From: Apostichopus japonicus
Taxonomy: Eukaryota > Echinodermata > Holothuroidea > Aspidochirotida > Stichopodidae
Assembly: GCF_037975245.1 (NCBI RefSeq)
Contig: NC_092576.1
Location: 9,317,501 to 9,381,500, forward strand
Length of the DNA: 64,000 bases
Reading direction: 5' to 3'
Shown: positions 45,554 through 57,900 of the stretch, one piece after another
Numbering within the stretch: the stretch's first letter is position 1
Layout: every line of letters begins with the position of its first letter
Notes under the pieces: generated by a model
Told to the model about the DNA's origin: nothing
Database searches by the model: none
Seen by the model: only the letters and a program-made list of their open reading frames with translations
Translations under genes and position numbers: made by a program

Positions 45554-45612
45554 CTGCAGAAAGGAGACAGAGAACATATGATGCAGACAGCTCAATTGGC
45601 AGAATAGCAAGC
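45554..45612 (+). repeat. 59-bp perfect direct repeat, copy 1
   Basis: Identical to 46153-46211 over 59 bases (ctgcagaaaggagacagag ... gaatagcaagc), 599 bases apart, within the last intron of the kinase-like gene. Confidence 0.95.
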
Positions 45613-46152
45613 AATTTTTATTATTAGATCAACTTGCAGTAATTTGACTTTATTCCGGTGTAATACACAATTAATACGACAACATTGACAATATTGATCC
45701 AGGGAAATCCCCTAATTATGAAACAAAATCGGTGGCGCCCTTCTAGTACGTTCAAGAACAATACCACGCTGTGACTTAATACACGATAGGTCTGTATCTA
45801 CGTTAGACAGTAAACAAACGGCGAGCCTAGCTTAATAGTAATACATTTACTAACGACCTCTATGTGATTAACATTTTATGAAATACACTAATTACCCTAC
45901 TTGAATTACATAGCCTAATTGATAGTTTATATTACCACAGATCACAAGTCATGCAACGTACGAACCTTAAATGACGGATTTGACGACAAATAAGTGCTAC
46001 TCGCTGACCTAACATACAATATTATACGTAATATTCTGTGACATCGTTGCACGAGTGGTAACATATTTTAATCTTTTATAATCCCATTGTTTCATCAACC
46101 AAGACTTAATCAAATCAAAACTAGAGGTTTGGTATAATTTATGTAAAATTAC

Positions 46153-46211
46153 CTGCAGAAAGGAGACAGAGAACATATGATGCAGACAGCTCAATTGGCA
46201 GAATAGCAAGC
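46153..46211 (+). repeat. 59-bp perfect direct repeat, copy 2
   Basis: See 45554-45612. No shared flanking duplication is visible. Confidence 0.95.
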
Positions 46212-46479
46212 GCCAGTGAACGTACGTTCCTACATAGGCATGCATGTACACATTTAGTGTGCGTTTTAGTGCTTGTAAATTATATGGAACGCCCATTTGA
46301 TGATTTTGTAGCGGTACCTATTTTTCCGCGCAACATAGCTAACAAGCTACAATGAATAAATCAACAACGCTTCAACGAAATTTGATAACACATTTAATCG
46401 TTATTTTCTTTCTACTTCGTTCCTTTCCAGATTTCATCGCAGAGCGACCTGCAGTCATCATACATGACGATGTCATGAG

Positions 46480-47880
46480 ATAATAATTATTTATAATCAA
46501 TTAACAATTAATTGTTATACTCACATTTTAACTACCATCGGCTCTCAGTCAGAAAAGGGAAAGCTGTGACGTCATGCAAAGTCCGGTAGTCAATATTGTT
46601 GGATTAATCTGAGACGACGGACATGGTATCTTTAAGTAGTCACTTCGTTTGAATTTTTTTAACAGTAATTCAATAGACATCGTGTGTTTAATTCATTCTG
46701 TCTTTCATGCAATCTAGCTCATGGCTAGAAGCGATTTTAAAGCAAAAAAACATACATGAGAGGGTTTCAATTTACGTGGAATTATTTCAAAACCATGGTC
46801 GCGTTGTGGGGAACGGGGTCCATGGGGAGAAGCCCTCAAAAGTAGTTGGTCTGAAATATTTCTTGCTTGCTCGTTGCGACTGAAGCCCATGCCAAAGTGG
46901 AGTTTATTTTATTAGGTAGGAATCCCAGGACCGGAAGCTGCAAGTGCTTTCATGTAATTCCCTTCTAGCTATTTGAACTGAACCACAGAAATACATAGAA
47001 TTCAGTTTCATCGGGAATTATTTCAATTTAAACTCATGTGTGGGTTCAAAGAGTGACCGGAAGTATTTAAACGTTATCAAACCGTTTTGGACGTGGGTCA
47101 TTTTTATTTCATCCCAGTCGACTGTGGGGGGGGGGGGGCGGTGGATGAAGTCACACATTTATAGTCGGTACTGTATAATCAAGAGCTAGATAACGTATGT
47201 ATGAGCTGATAATTTCTACTTGCACTTATTCAACAAGTCACTTGGCTTAAATATGATCTTTACGTTGTGTACAGGCCGATTGGACCGTGTTTATTTCCTT
47301 CTGTATTTGATGTGTATATAGTTCCTTTTGTATTTAATCCAGCCATGCATTCGGCTATATGAAGTCACTCAATTAGGATTATATCTAATGCTTTACCAAA
47401 AGCTATAATCTATAGAGTTCTGTGGCTACTGTATTATAGAATGTGAAAGTAAACGGAAATAAAGACTTCCCTTGTCAAGTTCTTATCCAAAACGTGTCAT
47501 TTCTGTGTATGATAGTTGAATACTGAGAAAACGTAACTGGATACGTTATTGCTTCTCTTACGTGGTTATAAGCCTACGTCACAAAGTGTGTGCATTATTA
47601 GATTGGACATCTACTTTAGTAGTATTTGTTTACCATCTTTTTATTTTGGCGATTTATTCCCTATGCTACTACCGATAGAGAACAGGAAACTAGTATCCTG
47701 TTTCCTGTGGGATGAACCTGTGGAGTGCGTAGGGTTTCAAATGTGGGGGCCAAGTTCACACTGATTTAGGTAGTTGCCTAAATCGTTATGGAAGGACCAG
47801 TGGACAGAGCGATGGATTGGATAAAGAAGAGGCGTTGCACTGGGATTATTTAATCCGATTACCATGGAGGAGGATCTGGG
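46480..47880. other. 3' flank of kinase-like gene; no other gene seen
   Basis: A G-run lies at about 47126-47138 and an AATAAA near 47458 within 'ggaaataaagac'. No domain-bearing ORF was seen. Confidence 0.45.
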
Positions 47881-47934
47881 GTCCTCTGCAGGCGCGGCGG
47901 AACGGAAAAATTATTGGGGGGGCTAATGTGTGGA

Positions 47935-48035
47935 GACTATCTAAGCGGAGCGCCACCATCGGTTGGCGCGGAGCGTACAAGAAAATTTTGGGTTTTTTCA
48001 AACCCCCAGATGGCCGGAAACGGCACTTCCCGAGT
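47935..48035 (+). repeat. Conserved hairpin core, copy 4
   Basis: 'actatctaagcggagcgcc' + 'accatcggttggcgc' + 'gagcgtacaagaaaatttt', then 'cagatggccggaaacggca'. Confidence 0.88.
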
Positions 48036-48269
48036 GTTTTATGCTGCGAATACCTAGCCCTAAAATATGGGTTTCAAGCCTGCAATTTCTCAGATTGCAC
48101 GTAAAAGTCTGTAAAAACATTGTAATTTGTATATTCGATGGTGTTTTTAAGAGAGTAGCTATTACACGTAGTGTACTCGCAAAGACGTTTTTGAGTGTAG
48201 TAAGGGCAGTGGCGGAGCTAGGGGTATTGGTCGGGGGGGGGCAAGAATGGACTGTAGGGGCGCTTTCGA

Positions 48270-48370
48270 CACTATCTAAGCGGAGCGCCACCACAGGTTG
48301 GCGCTGAGCGTACAGGAAATTTTGAGTAAAGTTACTCCCTAGATTGCAGGAAATGACCCTTTCCGGGCCT
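48270..48370 (+). repeat. Conserved hairpin core, copy 5
   Basis: A direct repeat of copy 4, about 335 bp downstream and more diverged ('accacaggttggcgc', 'gagcgtacaggaaatttt'). Confidence 0.85.
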
Positions 48371-49063
48371 TGCTAATTTGCAGATAAACGGAGAATAAGT
48401 AGGTGTCGTCGCCATTTTGTCCGAAAATTACACCAACAGAATATGACAAATGTCAATAGGTATTGGAGAGCGCAATAAAATAGTCAATAATCGCGAATAA
48501 GTTAAAAGTAGTGAAAAGCTGAAAAGGGCGCCAGCAGTCAATTTGAGTCCGTCAGGAGGGGGGGGGGGATCCGCCCCCTGACTGTATATATGGACGCTCC
48601 GCCCTCTAAGTAAGGGGATGTTGGAGAACTGGCTGAAATGAGGCAAGTCATTGGCCTAAGACGAAGTTGTGTTACGCTTACCGGTACTCACACTCACTGC
48701 TTCCATTTTTCACGGGGCGTGAAGACGCGGTTGGGGTGAAAATGTGGTCTATAGCCAGGGGACGGGCCGACGGACCAGTGTGCATCGGACAGATCGACAA
48801 GTATGCATTGAAAAATGGGCAGATGCACGTTTCGGAGCCTTGGTAAATATTGGGGGGGCTTATCATGCATTTGCCCCCTCAACTTTTTCATTGGGGGGGG
48901 GGCTGAGCCCCCCAAGCCCCCCCGGTTCCGCCGCCACTGGTCCTCTGTTATAAAAAAAATTGGATGTGAAATGATGCATTTACAGGCATTTTTTGAATAT
49001 ATGTTAGGTCTGTATAAGAAGCAAATAGCGCTAAATTGTGGTGATATACCGTCATAAATTCCC

Positions 49064-50735
49064 CAACAGGGCAGGAGAGGAAGCCTTATTCAATGTAATA
49101 CTCCCAAGGGAACAGTAAGTGCTTCATCACATACCCATAGTAAATGTCTGCCTGGGGAAAATGAATCAGCTGTTTCCCAATCAGACTTGGTAGGGAATGA
49201 GCAGGATCTAAGCAAACGTAAGTCTTACAATCATTTGAAAGGGTTGCAAGGAAGTCCAAAGCTTTCCAACTATACTGGAAACCCTATCCCCAAACGAGGT
49301 AGGCCTATATAGAACAAAATCCCGTCGTGAGTGGGAGGCCATGCCAGCAGAAGCAGAATAAAGAAAACCAAGAACAATGCTGTATGAACAAAATGTATTT
49401 ATTTTACAATAAAAATAATAGAAACAAGTAATTTAGGGTAGTCCTCCATCATAATAAAGCTTCTCTATTAAAAATATACACAAATGATTGGGTTTACTTA
49501 ATACTATACCGTACCACATCTTCAGTGTTTAATTAACTACGCCATGTTTATTTTGGGCTGGAATGACAAATGTACATGCTTCCTTATGATACAGGATTAC
49601 CCTAAACAGAAATCTGAATATTTAATTTCTTTCAATGTATGATCAAACAACAACCTTAAAAATTGGTCATGGATACTTATTACTTATGAAATTACATAAT
49701 TGAGTACTGATATTCATCAGCTATTTTTACAGAAGATGCATGATTCTACTGATACGCACATGCTTTGTCAATTGTAAATTTGAAAAAATTACATAAAATA
49801 CACAGATGGCAAATGATATGTTGAAACAATTTGGTAGTTCTAAATTACTGTGACACTTCATTTGAAAATAATACCATATACCAAGGAGACGTGATCTTAT
49901 GAGGAACCTTTTTCCAAAGTAACAAATGCTCCCAAGCGAACAGTAGATGATTTGTCACTTGTCATTAGACCCATAATTAATCGCAGCCTTGGGAGAATGA
50001 ATTAGCTGCCCCAATCAGAATTGGTAGAGGAAGAACAGGATCTAAGCAGAGGTCAAGACAAGTCTTTCAACTACTTTGAAAGGGTTGAAAGGAAGTCCAA
50101 AATAGCTCTCCAACTGTAAGAGAGTAGCACAACTACTGGAAACCTATCTAATTTGGCAACCCATCACTTTAGCAGGAATATAAAACAACATCTCGTCTTA
50201 TGCGGGAGGCCATGACAACATAAGCTGTATAAAGAAAACCAAGAACAAAGCTTATGACTAACAAATCTTTTCGTTTTTACAAAACAAAACAAAAATAATA
50301 ATTTAGTAATTGCACATTATTAAGAGAGAAGTTCCTCTTAGAAAAACATGACATATGATCGGATTTCCTTTTAAAATATAATTTCAGTTTTACATCTTGT
50401 CATTAAATATTTAGTCATGTCTATATCAGGACCGCAACGACAAAAATATCTGCTTCCTTATGATAAAGAATTACCTTAAAACAGCAATCTGATTATAAAA
50501 TTTGTGCCAATGTATGATCCAAACAACTTTACAAAATGGTTGTGGATAATTATAAAATCACATAATTGAGTACTACAGATCTTTTGCAAGGAGTAAATTT
50601 GAGTACAGACCAGTAGTATTCTACTGATACACACAAGCTTTTGTCAATTCAAAATAATTTGATCAAAATTACATACAAATACACAGCTAGCAAAAGGCAC
50701 AATTGTCATCAAACTCAACTTAAACCAGAATGAAA
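49064..50735. repeat. ~0.86-kb tandem duplication (two diverged copies)
   Basis: Blocks recur in the same order about 860-890 bases apart: 'cagtaagtgcttcatcac' against 'cagtagatgatttgtcac', 'gcaggatctaagca', 'tttgaaagggttg', 'gtgggaggccatg' against 'gcgggaggccatg', 'aaagaaaaccaagaacaa', and 'attctactgatac(g/a)caca'. No ORF spans either copy. The copies are old, with many indels. Confidence 0.85.
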
Positions 50736-50744
50736 ACATTTCAT

Positions 50745-52792
50745 GGTTCCTTGCTGCTGTTCATTAGTTCCATTCATAGGGAAATTTCTAACAAAGCCCT
50801 GATACAACAACAGTAATTTATGCTCACAAACTTTTGTTGCCAAAGTAATGCTAAGCCCTGATATCAATTGCAACACACATCAGTGTGTGAAGACTATCTA
50901 CCATCATCATACCAAGTTTGACGAAATTCCGACTAGTAATAGTAGCCAAGTAATTGCAATTTGGGGTATTTCACATTTGACCCCATGACCTCATTAATAT
51001 TCATGATATGAGCACCAAAATCAACAGGGTTAATCTACTTACTATGGGCCACCCACTCACCAGTATAGTAATGATTGGTCATTCCCTTGTTGAGTTATTG
51101 TGCATACAAACTTTTCATAACGAAATAATGCTAGCCCCCCCCCCCTTATAAACATGCATGATATCAATTGCAACACACATCAGTGTGTGGAGACTATCTA
51201 CCAATATCATCATACCAAGTTTGACGAAATTCCAATAAATAGTAGCCAAGTTATTGCAACTTGGGAGTTTTTCACGTTTGACACGTGACCTCATTAATAT
51301 TTTTAAACTTTGACCTCATATACCTTCGCACACGAAGGTCACACGGGGGTCAACCTATTGACATTTATGATCAGAAGGTACCTTTGACATCTGAAAATAG
51401 CATCGAAACTGTAAAAATCCCCAAAACATGAAAAGGTCACCAGAGGTCAAATTGAGGTCAAGGGTCACCCAGATGCGGGTCGACAATTGGATTAAATTGA
51501 AGCAACTCCCAACCCTAACGGACAATTCGTTCTCAAGTTATCACAAAAATACTAGTTTTTTATCATTAATTGACCTTTGGTGACCTCGGATCACATGACT
51601 GTTAAGTTTGAAAATATTCCCCTATACCATTTGCAACTTGTCCCAAAATATCAACCGTGTCACACCTTGGAACTGGGAATTATTGCACTAAATGTCTGAA
51701 AATTTACTTTGACCTCATATAACTGAACCCACAAAGGTCACCTGGGGTAAACCTATTGACATTTTTGATTGGTGAGATGTGAATATAGCATCAAAACTGT
51801 AAAAATTCAAAAAAAAATTTCTTTGCCCATTTTCTCACCCAAAATACTAGTTTTTTAACATTAATTGACCTTTGATGACCTCGGATCACATGACTGTTAA
51901 GTTTGAAAATATTCCTCTATACCATTTGCAACTTGTCCCAAAATATCAACCTTGTTACACCTTGGCACTGGGAGTTATTGCATTAAATGTCTGAAAATTA
52001 ACTTTGACATTGTATAACTTTACACACAAAGGTCACCCGTGTGTCAACCCATTGACATTTTTGATCGGAAGGTACCTTTGATATCCAAATCTAGCATCAA
52101 AACCAAACATTTTCTTTTTCGCCCGTTTTCTCCCAAACTAAACATTTTTTCTAATGTGACCTTTGACCTTTTGACCTTGGTTTCAAATGTAGTTTGATCT
52201 GCTGATTCCAAAAATCAACACGACAAGTGTGTACAGCCATCCTAACTCCGACCGAAAACTTTGACCCCATATAAGTTCGCACACAAAGGTCACACGGGGG
52301 TCAACCTATTTATGATCGGAAGGTACCTACCTTTGACATCTGAAAATAGCATCGAAACTGTAAAAATCCCCAAAACATGTAAAGGTCACCAGAGGTCAAA
52401 TTGAGGTCAAGGGTCATCCAGATGTGGGTCGACAATTGGATTACACTGAAGCAACTCCCAACCCTAACGGACAATTCGTTCTCAAGTTATCGCAAAAATA
52501 CTAGTTTTTTAACATTAATTGACCTTTGGTGACCTCAGATCACATAACCGTTAAGTTTCAAAATGTTCCCCTAACCAGTTCACAACTTGTCCCAAAATAT
52601 CAACCTTGTCGCACATTGGCACTGGGAGTTATTGCAGTTTTAGTATTTTGGGTTTTTGGACCATAACTGACCTTTGGTGACCTTTGTTGAGTTATCGTGC
52701 ATACAAGCTAAAGCGTCACACACGCACACACACATACACCCACACACACGCCAACCTGAATACATAGGTTCCTTTGCTTTTAGCAAGGAACC
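50745..52792. mobile_element. Interspersed element rich in AGGTCA half-sites, with inverted ends
   Basis: ggttccttgc (50745) and gcaaggaacc (52783-52792) are inverted. The right end is itself a hairpin (ggttcctttgc / gcaaggaacc, 52767-52792) preceded by a CA-rich microsatellite. Internal blocks such as 'ttgacctttggtgacctc' and 'ccagaggtcaaattgaggtc' are repeated two to three times. Related right ends occur near 56.37 kb and 62.0 kb. No duplication of flanking DNA was identified and the class is uncertain. Confidence 0.55.
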
Positions 52793-52883
52793 AAAAACAG
52801 TTACTTTCACACTTCATATAAAAATATTACCATCTACTGATGAGACAAGATGATCTTCTGAGGTTTCAAGGCATCAAAAGTAG

Positions 52884-53215
52884 TTTAGTTTAGTAGAAAA
52901 AGGATAAGGAGGGACACTAAAGTCCCCATCAAGGACCCTATAGACTCACTCAGACCGGATCACAATGCTTAAATTGCTTGTCCAAAGCATTCTTAAACCC
53001 ACTGACACTACTTGCAAGTACAACTTTCTCAGGCAAACCGTTCCACTCATTCACAACCCTATTAGAAAAAAAGTTATGCCGAATATTAATCCTACTTTGT
53101 GACTTCTGGAGTTTAAGGCAATGACCTCTGTATAACTACTATTAGCAAACATGAAAAAGCCGGTAAAATAAATTGTCAAAACCATACACAATCTTTAAAA
53201 CCTGAATCAAGTCTC
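52884..53215 (-). pseudogene. LINE 3' end, same family as 16.2-16.9 kb
   Basis: In reverse complement it matches the C-terminal coding end and 3' UTR of the 16.2-16.9 kb LINE, including 'gtgaatgagtggaacggt', 'gtgggtttaagaatgctttg' and 'gtccttgatggggacttt'. Confidence 0.85.
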
Positions 53216-53219
53216 TGGT

Positions 53220-54230
53220 TCCTCATATTTTTCAATTAAATATACATAATTTCACACTGCCATTTCGGTTTTTGATTTTAACAAATGAAATCATTATTGA
53301 AACCCAAACATAATGAAGACTAGATCTCCTTTTACAGTTTAAATACAAAATCCTGCAACTTTGCTCATTGCAGTGAGTCAATTGGCTATAAGCAATGCCG
53401 TACAATCTATAACCTTTTAACAAACGAAATCTTTATTAACAGCCCAAACCAGTGAAGACCAGACCTTTTGCAGTTTACACACATAAGTAATTCCACTGAT
53501 TTTAGTCAGTTATAATAAACCATCTCTATTGCTCACGTAAACGAACATGGTTGGGTTGGGTCTAGTGCAAATTTGTGAGCTTTTAAAAGATATATGCAAA
53601 ACCAAAGTCACAACCGGCAAATAGTTTCATACTTTCACAACACATCCTCTTTCACTGAAAGGACTTAACTGCATTCACAATTTGAATGAAAGCAGGGTCT
53701 ATTTTATATACGAATCCCCAAAAAGTCTTTAAATAACTTTGTTTAAGTATGTTGTAAACTACAGTAGAATGCTCAGCAGATGCTTGCTCTATACACATGC
53801 TCTGTTGTTATTATTATCATATCTGTTTTGGAATACCAAAAGTGATATGTACAGGAATGTAGTGTTAAGTTATAGAAACATCTTATGAAGTTACTTGAAA
53901 GCCCTTCTTGTATAAAATGACAAAAGAGCCAGGCCTACCTTACATATATGTTGAGTTCCATGTATTAGACCATAAATGTGGATACATCTCAGCACAACCA
54001 CCAATCACATCATATTTTGGTTGCTATCGGTTGGATAACTTGCAGTTGTCTTACCTCTTGTAATTTATTGCAATTCCTGCCACTGTGATGAATATTCAGT
54101 TTGCTTCAACCAAACTTGTGCGTGTAGTACCTGCTTTTCCTTTTTTCTTTTCATGGTTTATTTCTGACTAGCAATGTTACCAGTGGCACAACATCAGTGG
54201 TATGTTACAATTTGTCCTAAGTAACTTTGG
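53220..54230. other. No supportable gene
   Basis: Non-coding sequence with no recognised repeat ends. Confidence 0.45.
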
Positions 54231-54324
54231 TAACTGTGGAAGTACTTGTAAAAATGACCATGGAAGTATGTGTATGTAACCATGTAGGAATGTACAAAAT
54301 GCCAATCATTCAACATCAAACTAA

Positions 54325-54951
54325 GTTATTGTCCATTTATGTAAAACGGAAGCATACAAAAAGTCCTTTTCCTACACCGGAGCAAAACTCTGGAATATGC
54401 TACCTGCTGATATACAGAAATTACAAAGAGAAAAGTCTTGCCATTTTCAAAAACGAAATAAAACGTCTCGATGCTGTTTAAAGTGACATAACTCTTGCCC
54501 TATTCTAATATGTACTATCATGATTTCTTATATTGTTTTTCTTTATTTCATTTAGTCTCATATAACTTTTATGTATGTGTTATATTCTTATTCTGTTTTA
54601 TCTTTTTAATATTTGACACCTTTTGCTAATTCTTATGTTTTTAAATAATTTCTCTATTTTGATAATTCTTATATTTTTGATTATTCTTATATTTTTGATA
54701 ATTCTTTTATTTCCATTTTCATCTATTTTGTACATGGCTAACTTACTTTTACACATATTTTGCAGTTGTCTTCACTTTACAGCTTTAATTGTTTTGTATC
54801 TGTACATTTAATTTGTTTTGTTTTGCTATGTTTTACGTAAAACGTTTATTGTTAAAAGCATGGCCTTATTGGAAACCAGCTTTTGCTGAATAAGCAATCC
54901 TGGAAAAAATGCGAATAAATAAAAAATAAAAAATAAATAAAATTTACTCAA
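54325..54951 (+). pseudogene. LINE C-terminal tail, 3' UTR and A-rich tail
   Basis: The frame YKKSFSYTGAKLWNMLPADI is the terminal LINE signature. A frameshift leads into AIFKNEIKRL. An AT-rich 3' UTR with repeated 'ttttgataattctt' follows, ending in an (A/T)AAAT-type tail at 54915-54951. Confidence 0.8.
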
Positions 54952-54971
54952 GGCTCATAGCTGATTTATCA

Positions 54972-57900
54972 TCACACAGCAGCTTCAATGTCTTGTGGAT
55001 TTCTTGCTTCTAGTTCCATAAGGTCTCTAGATGCTGTGCTGCTATTGGGACTAGATGACAAACCTAGATGAAAAGAGAACACACAAACTGTTTCAGTTAA
55101 CTTTCTTTGATGAAAGCAATTTATTTTGCACTATGGATGTTTGAATTAATATTTCAAACAGGAATCCAGGCTAATATTTGAAAGCACTAATAGAATATAT
55201 GCTTGGAATGTACGTATGTATTATATGGGTGAATCAGATACAAAGGGTTGGGGGGATGGGGTAAGAGCAAGACAATGTTACCTGTTTACGAGATAACTAA
55301 TACTTAAAATGTTACGCAACTGGTGAAGCCATCTCGGTTTATTGTGTGAAGCCAATAGATCCACCTAGTCATGATCAGATATATTCAGATTTTATTTGGC
55401 TCTGTATGGAAATTTGAAATGTGGAAAGATAAATGCACAAAGGCATTTACAAATAAAATACCATTCAACATTATCTTTGCAAAGGTTTCTCCTTGAATCT
55501 GAAGCCTATTTAGTGTCATAATCCTACCAGTATTTCTGTTAAACCCATCCACATCCACTTAAAATCATTGAGAAACATGACTTTATTTAAACTTAACAAA
55601 AAGTCTGGGCAAATTATTTGTCTGAAATGAATTAAACTACTGCTGATTAGCTTAATCAAAGCCAGATCACACTTGAATGTTTACCCTGTCCTTCAAAACG
55701 TTGCTGTAAACAAGGTATCACAAGCACCATTAACACAATTGAAAAAAGTGTTACTGAAAAATTATTTTTGTCTATGTTTTTCCACAATTACATTGCACTT
55801 TGTTACAAAAAATAACACATCGGTACTTACCTGAATCTGGGAGTGACTCCTGTTTCTTCTGTCAAAATAAAAAAATTAAGACAGTGTTGCATATAATGAT
55901 CAACCAATGAACCAATTTGGAATACCAAATTTGTGCATTTGGTTCTGTAAATATAACACTGTTTACACAAAACTTCACCAAGAAAACAAAGCCAAATGAC
56001 TAAGTGATTCTTTGTCACTTTTTGTATGAGAATAGTTCATGGAACAAAGCAGACAAGATTTCAAGTTACACCATTGCTGAATTCATATGATCAGCAAGGT
56101 CCTCACTTTCACGCTTATCTGCTTACACGGCAAATGATTGCTCTCTGACATGACGGGCAATTCAAATGCCACTTAAAACAATTTCAAATAAAGAATAAAT
56201 TTAACATTTCGACCATTGCTAACCTTTCATCTCTACAATAAACAATGAATATCTTGAGCTGAATAAGGGGCATCTTCTTGCAAATTCCACATGCAAGATT
56301 CCATTTGAGAGGTATTGCGCTCGAAGCAAAATATTGCACATATACAAGCATGCCATCACCAATAGCATAGGTTCCTGTTGCCTTTGGCAAGAAAGCCAAA
56401 ATCTAACCAAATCACATTCATTTATAATATTCCCTTGTTAAAATGTCAACAACAAAAAGAACTAGAAGGCTGACTTTAATAATTTTATGAACTATCATAT
56501 CAATCTATATATAACTTGGTAGGTGGTAAACTTGACTTAACACAAATGAGCTGCTTTATTAAGTAACCATTGCTTTACAATTCTGACCAACACAGTTGAA
56601 GTCTCATAACTTAGTCCTCAACCAAGGGATCACATATTGCCAATATTCCATCACACCCCAAGAGAAGTTGAGCACAAAATAGCAGTTTTGGTATTTTGAC
56701 AAAATCAACAGACTGACATTGGAACTGATAGGCTTACAAATGGACAGAACAATCCTGGCAGCATGCTATTAATTGAATATTTATAATTATCTTACCAGAT
56801 AGGACAGGAGAGCGGTACACTTTTCAATGGCATCTTTCAAGAAATGAAAAAGATAACAAATAGATGGTATGAAACAGTTAAGCACTTGTACCTTAAGAAA
56901 TTCATCAAATGGACAATTGTTAAGCATTCTTATAAAATAACAGAAAGATCTAAAATATATCTGGATAGTAAATGAATGGCAAATGGTAGTTGGTGGTTGG
57001 TTACATTTACCAAACATGCAATCTATAACAGCACCTACATATCCAATCAGTAAAGTACATATAAAGCAAACTATTCTGCAACTTACCGTTGTTGCTTACT
57101 GGTTGCTGCTGCAATAGAAACATCAGAATGGTGTAAGGTCAGAGATTAATAAAGGAATATAGACATGGTGAGAAGTTATCAAAACATATAAACTTGATCA
57201 ATTATAGTTTTAACTCTTTTACTCCTTTATTCATGCAATATATTGCGGATAATCTGTCTTCTGAAGTGGCAAACGATGAGCAAGGAAAAGTCAGCTAGGT
57301 TTGATGCTTTTCATTGCATGTCTCTACTCTCACCAATGACAAACAACCATTCTCATTATTGAGAAGAAAGGGAACCTACAACAATTGACCAAGTAACCTT
57401 GCTACTCTGCCTATTGAACCTCACTATCGCACCATTAATCATCTGCACATCATACCAATAACCTGGACACTGAAGATGGGAAAAAGTCATCAACAGATCT
57501 TGCAATTAACAACAAAAGTCTCATCTGAGTAAAAAAAAATCATCTTGACCATAGCAGTGTCTGGGAGGAAGTGACCCAACCTTATTTGCCCACAGGTATT
57601 CTCACTAGAATAAATATAGCCTCCTTTCCTCACAATAACAGTGTGGGTTTCAGGATATGGTAAAGAAAAACCATACCAGAGATGGTTTTAATCAACTTAG
57701 TTATAAAAAATGAACACTACTAGTAAATGTTCTCAAATATAACATAAGGAACCTGCACTAAATTAACACTGCTCAAGATCCTGGACTGAACTGAATGTTG
57801 AAAGACCCATGAGAAATGAGTACTACAGTACTGTAGGTCAAAACTGTTATCTCCACCTGGCAGCAGGCATGAGGTTGTTCAGGAAGCTACTCAACAGTTA

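Larger units (their letters stand above)
39497..46478 (+). pseudogene. Tyrosine-kinase-like (pseudokinase) gene, eight 3' exons; copy disrupted
   Basis: Exons: 39497-39664, 40409-40525, 41199-41350, 42135-42253, 43111-43222, 43612-43702, 45301-45382 and 46431-46478. Each is bounded by AG/GT and phases agree except for one base in exon 4. In order they read: N-lobe LQDVCVLTKLNFGTLYKRW and CVVITTES; helix C FVRRLLELP; hinge YLLHEHLV; helix E FILDVLGGITLLQSYG; catalytic loop HPGLSRSKILVT; KLYDFCLPDDA; PLESLQRNEYTKESDIW and AAVVIWEIMSNG; CWQTDVSKRPSILELR; and tail SSYMTMS then stop. The glycine loop, VAIK lysine and HRD aspartate are all replaced, and DFG is DFC. This copy has a TAG at 41288-41290 and a 1-nt frameshift near 42190. 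It is either a pseudogene or affected by assembly errors. Any extracellular part is not seen. Confidence 0.75.
47889..48939. mobile_element. hAT-like element H (1.05 kb)
   Basis: The left end caggcgcggcggaac and right end gttccgccgccactg are inverted with few mismatches. They are flanked by the exact 8-bp duplication gtcctctg (47881-47888, 48940-48947). Inside are two direct copies of the hairpin core (47935, 48270), an internal terminus-like 'cagtggcggagctagg' at 48209, and G/C runs. No transposase. Confidence 0.88.
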
